NCBI GenBank assembly: GCA_910577685.1
Contig: CAJTOH010000009.1
Location: 1-64,000, forward strand
Length of the DNA stretch: 64,000 nt
Source of the DNA: an uncultured Dorea sp.
GTDB lineage: Bacteria > Bacillota > Clostridia > Lachnospirales > Lachnospiraceae
Direction: 5' to 3'
A program made the translations under genes and the position numbers. The notes under the pieces are model-generated. The model did no database searches and was not told the origin of the DNA. It saw only the letters and a list, made by a program, of their open reading frames with translations. Below, in pieces: positions 13,868 through 21,732 of the stretch (positions are counted from its first letter, which is position 1; every line of letters begins with the position of its first letter).

Positions 13868-14404
13868 CTATTCTTCACATATGATCTGGCACATCTTCAT
13901 CGCTTCCAATGAATTCTTATGGCTCTCTGGCGTTACCCCCGCGCAGCAGGAAGGGTCTACGATAATCGGCACTTCCGGGATAAACGCTTTTGCAACCATC
14001 GCGTTCGAGATCACGCAGATATCCGTACAGAGCCCAACAAACGTAACGGATTCAAGACCGCCCATTGCGCGCAACTTATATTCCTCGTCTTTCATCCGCA
14101 GCAGCCTCCCAAGCTGCGCGCTGCCGAAGGTCGGCTTATCGATGGGTTCGTCTTTCCGCAAAGCCTCAATCTGCGGATGCAGTTCCCACCCCTTCGTCCC
14201 TTTCACACAGTGTACTACCGGGAGCCGCTTTCCCTCTTGGGTTTCCGGATAGTTTTCCGTATGTGTATCTCTGGTATACAATACTTCTCCGTCGAAATTC
14301 CGTATCTTTTCCGCAACCTTCGGCACAATTGCCGCCGCCTCTTTTGTCCCTAACGCCCCGTCAATGAAATCGTTCTGCATATCTACTACAACCAAAACCT
14401 TCAT
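13868..14404 (-). CDS. Isochorismatase-family cysteine hydrolase, probable nicotinamidase
   Basis: A 178-residue enzyme with the catalytic triad D9 (VVVDMQNDF), K90 (IDKPTFGS) and C130 (LCTDICV). The D46-x-H48 pair in RDTHTENY plus H65 in VVHCVKGTKGW is the metal-binding set of nicotinamidases, which convert nicotinamide to nicotinate for NAD salvage; plain isochorismatases lack it. The start at 14404 follows GGAGGATAG; an upstream ATG at 14461 overlaps the trpB2 gene. The gene lies 22 bases after trpB2 and could be read from the same transcript. Confidence 0.85.
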   Translation of the reverse strand: MKVLVVVDMQNDFIDGALGTKEAAAIVPKVAEKIRNFDGEVLYTRDTHTENYPETQEGKRLPVVHCVKGTKGWELHPQIEALRKDEPIDKPTFGSAQLGRLLRMKDEEYKLRAMGGLESVTFVGLCTDICVISNAMVAKAFIPEVPIIVDPSCCAGVTPESHKNSLEAMKMCQIICEE

Positions 14405-14426
14405 AGCTGCCGCTATCCTCCTGAAT

Positions 14427-15812
14427 TTAGTCCATATTCCCCGGAAATCTCGGAATCCCATCGAAGCCTGCTTTCAGATCCCCGTCCGTAGGAATATAAT
14501 CCTTCATCTCCCCATTGTGGAACTTCTCATAGGCCATCATATCAAAATATCCCGTACCCGTAAGCCCGAACACGATAATCTTTTCTTCTCCGGTTTCCTT
14601 GCATTTCATCGCCTCGTCTATTGCCACCTTAATCGCATGGCTGCTCTCCGGCGCCGGAAGGATTCCTTCCACCCTTGCGAACTGCTCCGCAGCCTCGAAA
14701 ACCGCCGTCTGTTCCACAGACCTTGCCTCCATATATCCATCCGCATAGAGCTGTGAAAGTACGGAACTCATGCCGTGGTAGCGAAGCCCTCCGGCATGGT
14801 TTGCAGAAGGAATGAACCCGCTTCCCAGCGTATACATCTTCGCCAACGGACACACCATACCCGTATCGCAGAAATCATAGGCATATACGCCTCTGGTCAG
14901 GCTTGGGCAGGAGGCCGGCTCCACTGCGATGAAATGGTAATCCTTCTCGCCTCTTAACTTCTCTCCCATAAACGGGGAAATCAATCCGCCGAGGTTCGAG
15001 CCGCCTCCCGCACACCCGATGATAATATCCGGCGTAATTCCATATTTATCCAGAGCGCTCTTCGTCTCCATACCGATAATCGACTGGTGAAGCAATACCT
15101 GGTTCAGTACGCTTCCAAGCACATACCGATAACCTTCGCTTCCTACCGCAGCCTCTACCGCTTCGGAAATCGCACATCCAAGGCTTCCCGTGGTTCCCGG
15201 ATGCTCTGCCAAAATCTTCTTTCCTACCTCTGTCTCCATAGAAGGGGACGGCGTAACGCTTGCCCCGTAGGTGCGCATCACCTCGCGGCGGAATGGTTTC
15301 TGCTCATAAGAACATTTTACCATAAACACCTTACAGTCCAGCTCGAGATAAGAGCATGCCATAGACAGCGCCGTTCCCCACTGTCCTGCTCCCGTCTCGG
15401 TGGTCACGCCTTTTAAGCCCTGTTTCTTTGCATAATAAGCCTGAGCGATAGCAGAATTAAGCTTATGGCTCCCGCTGGTATTATTCCCCTCAAACTTATA
15501 GTATATCTTTGCCGGCGTCTTTAGCTTCTCTTCCAAACAATAGGCCCGGACAAGGGGCGCCGGACGATACATTTTATAGAAATCTATAATCTCCTGCGGA
15601 ATATCGATGTAACGGTTATCATTGTCCAACTCCTGCCGTACCAGTTCTTCGCAGAATACGCCGGATAACTCTTCCGCCGTCATAGGCTTTAAAGTCTCAG
15701 GATTCAAAAGGGGCGCAGGCTTATTCTTCATGTCCGCGCGTACATTGTACCATTGCCTCGGCATCTCGCTCTCTTCCAGATAGATTTTGTAAGGGATTTT
15801 CTGTTCACTCAT
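14427..15812 (-). CDS. trpB: TrpB2-type tryptophan synthase beta chain
   Basis: A 461-residue PLP enzyme of the TrpB2 group, longer than TrpB1 (about 400). It condenses indole with serine to tryptophan. The PLP lysine is K117 in NTSGSHKLNS; TGAGQWG and the PLP-phosphate loop AGGGSNLGG are intact, as is the C-terminal PAPESSHAIK block. TrpB2 proteins usually work without tight TrpA contact. No other trp gene is adjacent. A T-box leader with a Trp (UGG) specifier precedes it, so expression should rise when tRNA-Trp is uncharged. This combination suggests salvage of free indole, which is inference. Confidence 0.93.
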   Translation of the reverse strand: MSEQKIPYKIYLEESEMPRQWYNVRADMKNKPAPLLNPETLKPMTAEELSGVFCEELVRQELDNDNRYIDIPQEIIDFYKMYRPAPLVRAYCLEEKLKTPAKIYYKFEGNNTSGSHKLNSAIAQAYYAKKQGLKGVTTETGAGQWGTALSMACSYLELDCKVFMVKCSYEQKPFRREVMRTYGASVTPSPSMETEVGKKILAEHPGTTGSLGCAISEAVEAAVGSEGYRYVLGSVLNQVLLHQSIIGMETKSALDKYGITPDIIIGCAGGGSNLGGLISPFMGEKLRGEKDYHFIAVEPASCPSLTRGVYAYDFCDTGMVCPLAKMYTLGSGFIPSANHAGGLRYHGMSSVLSQLYADGYMEARSVEQTAVFEAAEQFARVEGILPAPESSHAIKVAIDEAMKCKETGEEKIIVFGLTGTGYFDMMAYEKFHNGEMKDYIPTDGDLKAGFDGIPRFPGNMD

Positions 15813-15855
15813 TGTCTTGTTCTCCTTTCACATTTTGAAGTTAAGCGGGACAAGG

Positions 15856-16150
15856 CATAAAAAAATACTCTTATCCCACACAATAGATAATTGCTGGGAC
15901 AAGAGTAATAATCATCAACTCCTGCGGTGCCACCCGGCTTGGTATACCAATCTATATACCCACTCATGCGTACCATCATACGCGTACTTTTTTAACGGAG
16001 TACCCTCTCCGGCTTGCTTACTGCCGCCCTTAACGGACACTTCAGCTCACCCTCGGAAGCCCATTCCTGTCAGTCCTGACTTGCTGCATTCCACCATCCG
16101 CAGCTCTCTGTAAAGCAGACGTCTAACAGTACTCACTCTTCCTCAACGGT
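15856..16150 (-). promoter_or_regulatory. T-box leader, tryptophan specifier, controlling trpB2
   Basis: On the minus strand the leader contains the T-box core GGGTGGCACCGC (complement at 15924-15935), an AGAGAGCTG Stem I element, and a Stem I side with GAATGGG, where TGG at 16063-16061 is a Trp specifier codon. It ends in a classic terminator: TACTCTTGTCCCA pairs with TGGGATAAGAGTA, followed by T7 (about 15908-15856). Uncharged tRNA-Trp should stabilise the antiterminator and allow reading into trpB2. The choice of TGG rests on its position in the loop and fits the regulated gene. Confidence 0.9.
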
Positions 16151-16158
16151 TTAACAAA

Positions 16159-16187
16159 ACTCTACCACGGCGCCCCGCCGATGTCAA
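16159..16187 (-). promoter_or_regulatory. Sigma-A promoter of the trpB2 T-box transcript
   Basis: TTGACA (16187-16182), a 17-base spacer and TAGAGT (16164-16159) on the minus strand, immediately upstream of the T-box. The -35 is perfect and the -10 matches 4 of 6. Confidence 0.6.
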
Positions 16188-16214
16188 GAACTTTTTTCAA
16201 AAACATTTTGTCTG

Positions 16215-16571
16215 TTAAGCCAATTTTGCCTTTGCAGCCTCAGCCAGCGCCGTAAATCCCGCCGCGTCATTCACTGCCATCTCAGCCAGCATCTTTCTGT
16301 TCATGTCCACGTTCGCCAGCTTCAGCCCATGCATGAACCTGCTGTAGGACAAACCGTTCAGCCTTGCAGCCGCGTTGATACGCGCAATCCATAACTGACG
16401 CATCTGACGCTTGCGCTGTTTTCTTCCTGCATATGCAGACGTAAGCGCTCTCATGACAGACTGCTTCGCCACTCTGTACTGCTTGGAACGTGCTCCCCTG
16501 TATCCTTTTGCTAATTTTAAAACTCTGTTATGCTTCTTTCTAGCGTTCATTCCGCCTTTAATTCTTGCCAT
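16215..16571 (-). CDS. rplT: 50S ribosomal protein L20
   Basis: A 118-residue basic protein with the complete L20 sequence pattern: [26 protein letters not shown] at the start, [17 protein letters not shown], and the globular C-terminus ending [11 protein letters not shown]20 binds 23S rRNA early in assembly of the large subunit and, in Firmicutes, represses its own operon through the leader RNA upstream of infC. It is the last gene of infC-rpmI-rplT, 38 bases after rpmI. Confidence 0.98.
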   Translation of the reverse strand: MARIKGGMNARKKHNRVLKLAKGYRGARSKQYRVAKQSVMRALTSAYAGRKQRKRQMRQLWIARINAAARLNGLSYSRFMHGLKLANVDMNRKMLAEMAVNDAAGFTALAEAAKAKLA

Positions 16572-16609
16572 GTCTTGTTTCCTCCTTCAATACTTTGATC
16601 CGAATCTTC

Positions 16610-16807
16610 TTAAAGATACGGTAATACCTTCTTCATGTTCTTTACATTTGTTTCGTCAGTAATGATTGATTTTCTAAGATTTCTCTTTCTCTTTGCAGAC
16701 TTCTTAGTTAAGATATGGCTCTTATACGCTTTATTTCTTTTTAACTTTCCTGTACCTGTCTTTTTGAAGCGCTTTGCAGCGGCTCTATTTGTCTTGATCT
16801 TTGGCAT
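16610..16807 (-). CDS. rpmI: 50S ribosomal protein L35
   Basis: A 65-residue, very basic protein with the L35 signature [20 protein letters not shown] and the C-terminal [18 protein letters not shown]. It lies between infC (32-base gap) and rplT, the standard order of this operon. The start has an AGGAGG-type site 7-8 bases upstream. Confidence 0.98.
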   Translation of the reverse strand: MPKIKTNRAAAKRFKKTGTGKLKRNKAYKSHILTKKSAKRKRNLRKSIITDETNVKNMKKVLPYL

Positions 16808-16839
16808 GATTATTTCCTCCTTGATTTGTAAATATATTT

Positions 16840-17346
16840 TTAACGTTTTTCAGTTAAAACCATACTCATGCTTCGGCCTTCCAGCTTCGGCTGTTTCTCT
16901 ACGACGGCAATATCCTTCAGCAACTCTGCAAAATCATCCAGAATATGCTTGCTCTGATGTACATGCGCCATCTCCCGGCCTCTGAAACGCAGAGTAATCT
17001 TTACTTTATTGCCCTTACTGATAAACTTCTTCGCGTTGTTGACCTTGGTATTCAGGTCGTTCGTGTCAATATTGGGTGAAAGACGCACTTCCTTCACTTC
17101 AACGGTCTTCTGCTTTTTCTTAGCCTCTTTTTCTTTCCTTGCAAGCTCGTATCTGTACTTTCCGTAGTCGATAATCTTGCATACCGGCGGCTGAGCCTTT
17201 GGAGCGATCTTCACAAGATCTAATTCTGCTTCCTGAGCCAGTCTCATTGCCTCCTTGATCGGCATGATTCCCTTCTGCTCTCCATCTTCTCCAATTAATC
17301 TTACTTCCTTGTCTCTGATCTGCCCGTTAATCATTAAATCGCTAAT
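16840..17346 (-). CDS. infC: Translation initiation factor IF-3
   Basis: IF-3 binds the 30S subunit and checks the start codon and initiator tRNA. The N-domain begins [24 protein letters not shown], and the C-domain carries [18 protein letters not shown]. The ATG at 17334 has no Shine-Dalgarno nearby, while GGGGGTG (17359-17353) is correctly spaced from an in-frame ATT at 17346. An ATT start is the well-known hallmark of infC, so I extend the gene by four codons (ISDL), giving about 168 residues. Gene order and the L20 leader support one regulated operon. Confidence 0.93.
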   Translation of the reverse strand: MSDLMINGQIRDKEVRLIGEDGEQKGIMPIKEAMRLAQEAELDLVKIAPKAQPPVCKIIDYGKYRYELARKEKEAKKKQKTVEVKEVRLSPNIDTNDLNTKVNNAKKFISKGNKVKITLRFRGREMAHVHQSKHILDDFAELLKDIAVVEKQPKLEGRSMSMVLTEKR

Positions 17347-17374
17347 TGTCTTGCACCCCCATCATAAAAATATA

Positions 17375-17558
17375 CATAAAAATAAGTGAATAGAATTCAG
17401 ACTATCCACTTAAATATCCGCATAACAGGCTTCTCATATATGACATCACAATAACTGCCTATAAACACAACCTTAATACTCAATATCAAACCAATAGTCA
17501 CCCGATTGTGCTATGGTGAGAGTGGATACTCTACTTTCCTTTTTGCCTCACGCATATA
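17375..17558 (-). promoter_or_regulatory. Ribosomal protein L20 leader (autoregulatory RNA)
   Basis: The infC 5' leader has the layout of Firmicute L20 leaders: an early GAGGCAAAAAGGAAAG segment, a block GTATCCACTCTCACC, a later block AAGTGGATAG that can pair with the first, and a terminator in which AAGTGGATAG pairs with CTATTCACTT and is followed by ATTTTTAT (about 17410-17375). L20 binding is thought to favour this terminator. Assignment is by position and pattern; a covariance search would settle it. Confidence 0.7.
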
Positions 17559-17560
17559 TT

Positions 17561-17589
17561 AATTTAACACATATGCTTTCTGATGTCAA
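17561..17589 (-). promoter_or_regulatory. Sigma-A promoter of the infC operon
   Basis: TTGACA (17589-17584), 17 bases, then TAAATT (17566-17561) on the minus strand directly before the L20 leader. The -35 is perfect and the -10 matches 4 of 6. Confidence 0.6.
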
Positions 17590-17624
17590 TATCCATTTTT
17601 GTATAATTTTCAAAGAAGCGGATG

Positions 17625-18338
17625 TCATCCCCCTAACAACTGCCGCAGAACCTTGATCTTCTCCCTCCCCACAGGAAGGATTTCCTGCTCATACCCCTCC
17701 ATCTTAACGGCGAAGCTGTTGTTTTTCCACAAAAACAATTCCTTAACCTTATTGAGGTTGACGAGAAAACTCTTCTGGCTCCGGAAGAATCCCAGGTCGC
17801 ACAGCCTTTTCTCGAACTCTTTGATAGACTTTCCCTCAAAGTAGTCCTGCCGCCCCACCGTATGGATCAGGCACCCGCGGTTATAGGTCTCTATATACAC
17901 GATATCTCTCGCCTCTTTAAAAATCGTCTTCCCTTCCGTGTTGATCGCGATCCTCCGCATGGCGTCCGAGGGTTTCTTCGCCTTCTTCGGCCCGCATTTT
18001 TTCAGCATCTTCTCCAAGCGTCTCTTATCGAAAGGCTTCATGATATAATCCTCCACCTCCAATTCAAACGCCTTTACCGCATACTCCGAATAAGCCGTCA
18101 CAAACACGATCTTCATCTCCGGCTGCATGTTCTTAAGGGCATTCACAAGAACGGTTCCGTTGATATCCCCCAGATTAATATCGAGAAAAAACAAGTCGTA
18201 GCCTGTCTCCCCCGCCATCTCGAGAGCCTGCGCCCCGCTCTCCCCCTCGTCGATCTGCGCGTCCGGCAGAAGTTCCGATAACTGATGCTTCAGCTCGCTT
18301 CTTGCCGGCCTTTCGTCGTCAATGACTGCAATCCTCAT
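17625..18338 (-). CDS. LytTR-family response regulator
   Basis: A 237-residue two-component regulator. Residues 1-115 are a receiver domain: acidic pair DDE at 7-9, phospho-acceptor Asp in FFLDINLGD, and the Lys of the KPFD loop. Residues 130-235 are a LytTR DNA-binding domain (IAINTEGKTIFKEARDIVYIE, FFRSQKSFLVNLNKV). Such regulators bind direct repeats. It follows the LytS-type kinase gene by 20 bases, so the two form a sensor-regulator pair. Kinases of this class sense small metabolites or membrane state and often control a neighbouring transporter, here possibly the dicarboxylate symporter at 20222-21475. That target is inference. Confidence 0.92.
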   Translation of the reverse strand: MRIAVIDDERPARSELKHQLSELLPDAQIDEGESGAQALEMAGETGYDLFFLDINLGDINGTVLVNALKNMQPEMKIVFVTAYSEYAVKAFELEVEDYIMKPFDKRRLEKMLKKCGPKKAKKPSDAMRRIAINTEGKTIFKEARDIVYIETYNRGCLIHTVGRQDYFEGKSIKEFEKRLCDLGFFRSQKSFLVNLNKVKELFLWKNNSFAVKMEGYEQEILPVGREKIKVLRQLLGG

Positions 18339-18358
18339 CTTCCTGCCCTCCTGCTGCC

Positions 18359-20053
18359 CTATCTTCCTTCTGTATCCGCCGGGAAGAACAATTCCACGCA
18401 GGTTCCCTCCCCGGAGCTTGTGATCTTAAGCCCGTTTTCTTCCCCGTAGATACTCTTCATCCGCTTATGTACATTGCTTAGCCCGACGCTGTTCCCGATC
18501 GCCTGCCCGCCCATAAGTTTCTCAAGGACCTCGTCCGGCATCCCTCTTCCTTCGTCCCGTATCAATACCCTGCACCCTTTTTTCCTTTCTTCCGCCCGGA
18601 TCGACACAATCCGTCTCCCCTCCCGGTTTATCCCGTAACGCACGGCGTTCTCCACAATAGGCTGCAGAATCAGGGTAGGGATCTCAAGCTCCATATCCTC
18701 CGGCACATCATAGGCGACGGCAAGCTTCTCCTCAAACCTTGCCTTCTCCAATTCCAGATAATCCCTCACATGCTCCATCTCTTCCGAGAACGGAACCATA
18801 TACGCCTCGCTGTTTAAATTATACCGGAAATAATTGGCGAGAATGATCAGAAGCTCCCTCGCCCGGTCCGGATTCTCCCGGCATACGCAGGAAACAGTAT
18901 TCAGCGCATTGAAGAGAAAATGCGGGTTCACCTGAAACTGAAGCGCCTTGAACTCCGCCTTCTGCCTCATATCCCTCTGCCGCTCCAATTCCAGAAGCGC
19001 AAGCTGATAAGAACTTAGGTCCACCAGATGCTGGTGGAGTTCAAGCTCGCTCTGCCGGAACACCCACTGCTTCTTCACCCAGACGATGAGGCATCCCGCC
19101 GGCTGGTCCCGTATCATAAACGGCGCCGCAATCAGAGAATAATCCTTCATCCACTCGTACATAGGGCTCGTCACCGGAACCTGCGACATCGTTTCCATCC
19201 TTCCGGTATCCATCACCCGGAGCCCGATATCAGGTATCTTATCCCCGATCCGGAAATCTTTCTCCATCTTCTTCTGATCCCATGCTATGATCTCATTCCG
19301 GTCCGTGATGACGACTCCCGCCCAGTCCGTCTCATCCAGTATAGTCCCGGCAAACTTCTCCATATTATCACGGTCCTCAATCCCATTCACCAACAGGGGC
19401 AGGCATTTGCGCGCAAGCCCGGAAGCCTGCTGAAGCTGGCGGCTGCGCTCAATATCCTGCTGGATGAACAGATGATTGAAGCTGGAAATAAAGATCAGGA
19501 TCCCGCTGGCGTTCAAGAGGATCATAGGCAGGGAGATCTCGAGTATCGTATTCAGGGCCATCTGCACCGGCACGGTAAACCTGAGCAGGCACACCATGTC
19601 GCATACCTCCGCGAAACAGGTAAGGAGGAACAAGTCCTGGTATTTCCACTTACCCCGCTGGAAATACGGGTAGAAACCGCCGCCGAGAAGGCCGAACATC
19701 ATCGTGGAAAATGCCGACGCCATGGCAAACGCCTGAGGCGAAGAAAACAGGTATACATAGATCGCGCCGATCAGAGAAGCATACAGACCGACGATAGGGC
19801 CGCCGAGAAGCCCCGCCGCCATGGCTCCGATCACCCGCGTATTCAGGCTGTAAGAGCCTATGTCAATCCCAGTATAGGTTGACAAGACCACCATCCCGCC
19901 GAAAACCACCGACAGGAAAGCCTGACTTCCAAGCCCCCTCTTTTCCTGCAGAATCAGCTTCTGGATCAGCCGGAATTTGGAGATCAGGTTTGCAATCAGC
20001 ACCAAAAGGGCTATATTCAGGATTAATTCAAAAATCAGCCTGTCTCCCTGCAT
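18359..20053 (-). CDS. LytS/YpdA-type sensor histidine kinase
   Basis: A 564-residue membrane kinase. Residues 1-200 are the 5TM-LYT receptor block with the typical RVIGAMAAGLLGGPIVGLY segment; about 215-350 form a GAF-like domain; then the His-kinase block FQVNPHFLFNALNTV with the phospho-acceptor His, and an HATPase_c domain with PIVENAVRYGI and RDEGRGMP. This is the full LytS architecture. It phosphorylates the LytTR regulator encoded 20 bases downstream. The symporter gene lies upstream on the same strand, separated by a terminator, so the pair has its own promoter. The ligand is unknown. Confidence 0.93.
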   Translation of the reverse strand: MQGDRLIFELILNIALLVLIANLISKFRLIQKLILQEKRGLGSQAFLSVVFGGMVVLSTYTGIDIGSYSLNTRVIGAMAAGLLGGPIVGLYASLIGAIYVYLFSSPQAFAMASAFSTMMFGLLGGGFYPYFQRGKWKYQDLFLLTCFAEVCDMVCLLRFTVPVQMALNTILEISLPMILLNASGILIFISSFNHLFIQQDIERSRQLQQASGLARKCLPLLVNGIEDRDNMEKFAGTILDETDWAGVVITDRNEIIAWDQKKMEKDFRIGDKIPDIGLRVMDTGRMETMSQVPVTSPMYEWMKDYSLIAAPFMIRDQPAGCLIVWVKKQWVFRQSELELHQHLVDLSSYQLALLELERQRDMRQKAEFKALQFQVNPHFLFNALNTVSCVCRENPDRARELLIILANYFRYNLNSEAYMVPFSEEMEHVRDYLELEKARFEEKLAVAYDVPEDMELEIPTLILQPIVENAVRYGINREGRRIVSIRAEERKKGCRVLIRDEGRGMPDEVLEKLMGGQAIGNSVGLSNVHKRMKSIYGEENGLKITSSGEGTCVELFFPADTEGR

Positions 20054-20118
20054 CTTCTCCCTCCCTAGTATATAACATATCTATAATCTAACATATAATC
20101 CTCTCCTATGTCCAGACG

Positions 20119-20160
20119 CAAAAAAAGAACCTCCGGCTGTTCTTCATACCCGGAGGTTCC
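20119..20160 (-). terminator. Intrinsic terminator of the symporter gene
   Basis: On the minus strand GAACCTCCGG (complement of 20150-20159) pairs with CCGGAGGTTC (complement of 20127-20136), followed by seven T residues (20126-20120). It lies 62 bases past the symporter stop and before the lytS gene. Confidence 0.88.
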
Positions 20161-20221
20161 CCGAAGCCTTCCGGCCTCTTGAGAGAGTTATGTATGTATA
20201 TCCAAATATTGATTAGAAACC

Positions 20222-21475
20222 TTAGTTATATGAAACTTCCTTCTTATCGTTGTATACGTCGCGGTCCAGCTCGCCCAGTTTGCTGGCAACCAGCATGCCG
20301 ACCATAACGTCCACGTCTACGTTCATCAGCGTACGGAACATTCCTGCGAACCAGTCGATACCGATCAGCACCGCGATGCTCTCAAGGGGCAGCCCCAGCG
20401 AAGAGGCAAGGAACGTGTACACAATCACGGAACCGCCCGGCACGGAAATAGTTCCCATACACATCAGGCAGGACAGCAGGATCGCCATTCCCATCTGATA
20501 GACCGTCATCTCAATCCCCGTGGACTGCGCCATGAAGAAGATTGCCGCAACGTAACACTGCGCAGCGCCGCAGCTATTCATGGACATGGTAATCGGTCCG
20601 GTAAAGTCGGCAACCTTCCGGCTGATTCCGAACTTCGTAACCGCATCTTCCATCTTCGTAGGAAGGCAGATTGCTCCGGAAGTGGTGGTTACCGCCATGA
20701 TAGACATCTTGGCGAATTTCTTCGGCATCTTGGCCGGATTCACCTTACACATCGCCGCAGTAAACGGCCCGAACAGCATAAACTGTATCGCATCTCCGAT
20801 CAGGAGCACGCCTAAGAACTTCATCATCGGGACGATCACCCTAAGCCCCGTGGAACCGGCTACATTCGCCAGCAGACAGAAGATACCGATCGGCGCGATA
20901 TGCATAACGGTCTTAATGATATTGGTAATAATCGTATTAAGCCCCGTCACCCACTCTACCATGTTGCGGTTCCCGCTCTGCTTCGTATATGCGCCCATAG
21001 CGATACCGAAGAACAATGAGAACACGATACACGGAACCATTGCGCTCTCCGCCATGGAACCGATAATGTTCGTCGGCACGAAACCTAACAGCGTCTCCTG
21101 AAGGGAGGCTGATTCTACGGCGGCATTCGCCACATCCTCGGCGCTTGCAATCTCAATCCCGACTCCCGGCTTAAACAGCATGGACAGCGCCACGCCGAAC
21201 CCGGCAGAGACTACGGTAAATGCGATAATCCATTTAAAGGTGTGGAAGCCCATCTTCCCTACGTCCTGCCCGTCGCCGCTTCCCACGGCAGCCGCTACCG
21301 CCGACATAACCAGAAGCACCACGGACATCTGAATCAGACGGATAAAAATATCGCCGATAAATTTCAGATTTGCAGCCCACGGCCCGATAAGCGTACCGAA
21401 CAGGATACCTCCCACCGTTGCTACCAGAATCTGCGTCGTAAGAGATATCGATAATCCCTTTTTCTTTTCTTCCAT
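20222..21475 (-). CDS. Dicarboxylate/amino acid:cation symporter (DAACS family)
   Basis: A 417-residue membrane carrier of the GltP/DctA type, which imports glutamate, aspartate, serine or C4-dicarboxylates with Na+ or H+. Seen: TM1-2 region with the GPWAANLKFIGDIFIRLIQM segment, the serine-rich re-entrant loop (TTTSGAICLPTKME), the TM7 NMD-like motif MSMNSCGAAQC, and the second hairpin MGTISVPGGSVIVYTFLASSLGLP. The substrate cannot be set from the sequence. It is divergent from the Na-dependent transporter at 21733, and the region between them has paired 13-base repeats that may be operators. Confidence 0.9.
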   Translation of the reverse strand: MEEKKKGLSISLTTQILVATVGGILFGTLIGPWAANLKFIGDIFIRLIQMSVVLLVMSAVAAAVGSGDGQDVGKMGFHTFKWIIAFTVVSAGFGVALSMLFKPGVGIEIASAEDVANAAVESASLQETLLGFVPTNIIGSMAESAMVPCIVFSLFFGIAMGAYTKQSGNRNMVEWVTGLNTIITNIIKTVMHIAPIGIFCLLANVAGSTGLRVIVPMMKFLGVLLIGDAIQFMLFGPFTAAMCKVNPAKMPKKFAKMSIMAVTTTSGAICLPTKMEDAVTKFGISRKVADFTGPITMSMNSCGAAQCYVAAIFFMAQSTGIEMTVYQMGMAILLSCLMCMGTISVPGGSVIVYTFLASSLGLPLESIAVLIGIDWFAGMFRTLMNVDVDVMVGMLVASKLGELDRDVYNDKKEVSYN

Positions 21476-21573
21476 TTCTTATCCCTCGCTCTTCTCTTTT
21501 TCTCACTCATTTCCAAGACGGCCATCTCTTTTATAGGTACATTTTACTCTATTCCCAAAAAGAATCAACGGCT

Positions 21574-21628
21574 CTTGTTTAAAAGGTGGTTTTTTCTGTT
21601 CTAAATGCTATTTTCCTTGTTTAAAAGG
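21574..21628. repeat. Two direct repeats CTTGTTTAAAAGG in the divergent intergenic region
   Basis: CTTGTTTAAAAGG occurs at 21574-21586 and again at 21616-21628, exactly 42 bases apart, about four helical turns, so both copies face the same side of the DNA. They lie between two divergently transcribed transporter genes. This is the arrangement expected of an operator pair for a dimeric or looping regulator; the binder is not known. Confidence 0.5.
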
Positions 21629-21658
21629 GAATCGGACTCTGCGTCCGCAAAAATATTC

Positions 21659-21687
21659 TTGAAAATATTGTCCGTTCATGTAATAAT
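21659..21687 (+). promoter_or_regulatory. Sigma-A promoter of the NSS transporter gene
   Basis: TTGAAA (21659-21664), a 17-base spacer and AATAAT (21682-21687). It lies 45 bases before the transporter start and 31 bases after the second 13-base repeat. Confidence 0.6.
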
Positions 21688-21732
21688 AGAGCATAATCTG
21701 TTTTGGTAATGAAAGAATTGAGGAGGTTTTAT

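Noticed and set aside
15830..16140. Plus-strand frame of about 98 codons upstream of trpB2
   Set aside because: It lies entirely over the T-box RNA structure and has no ribosome-binding site or family resemblance.
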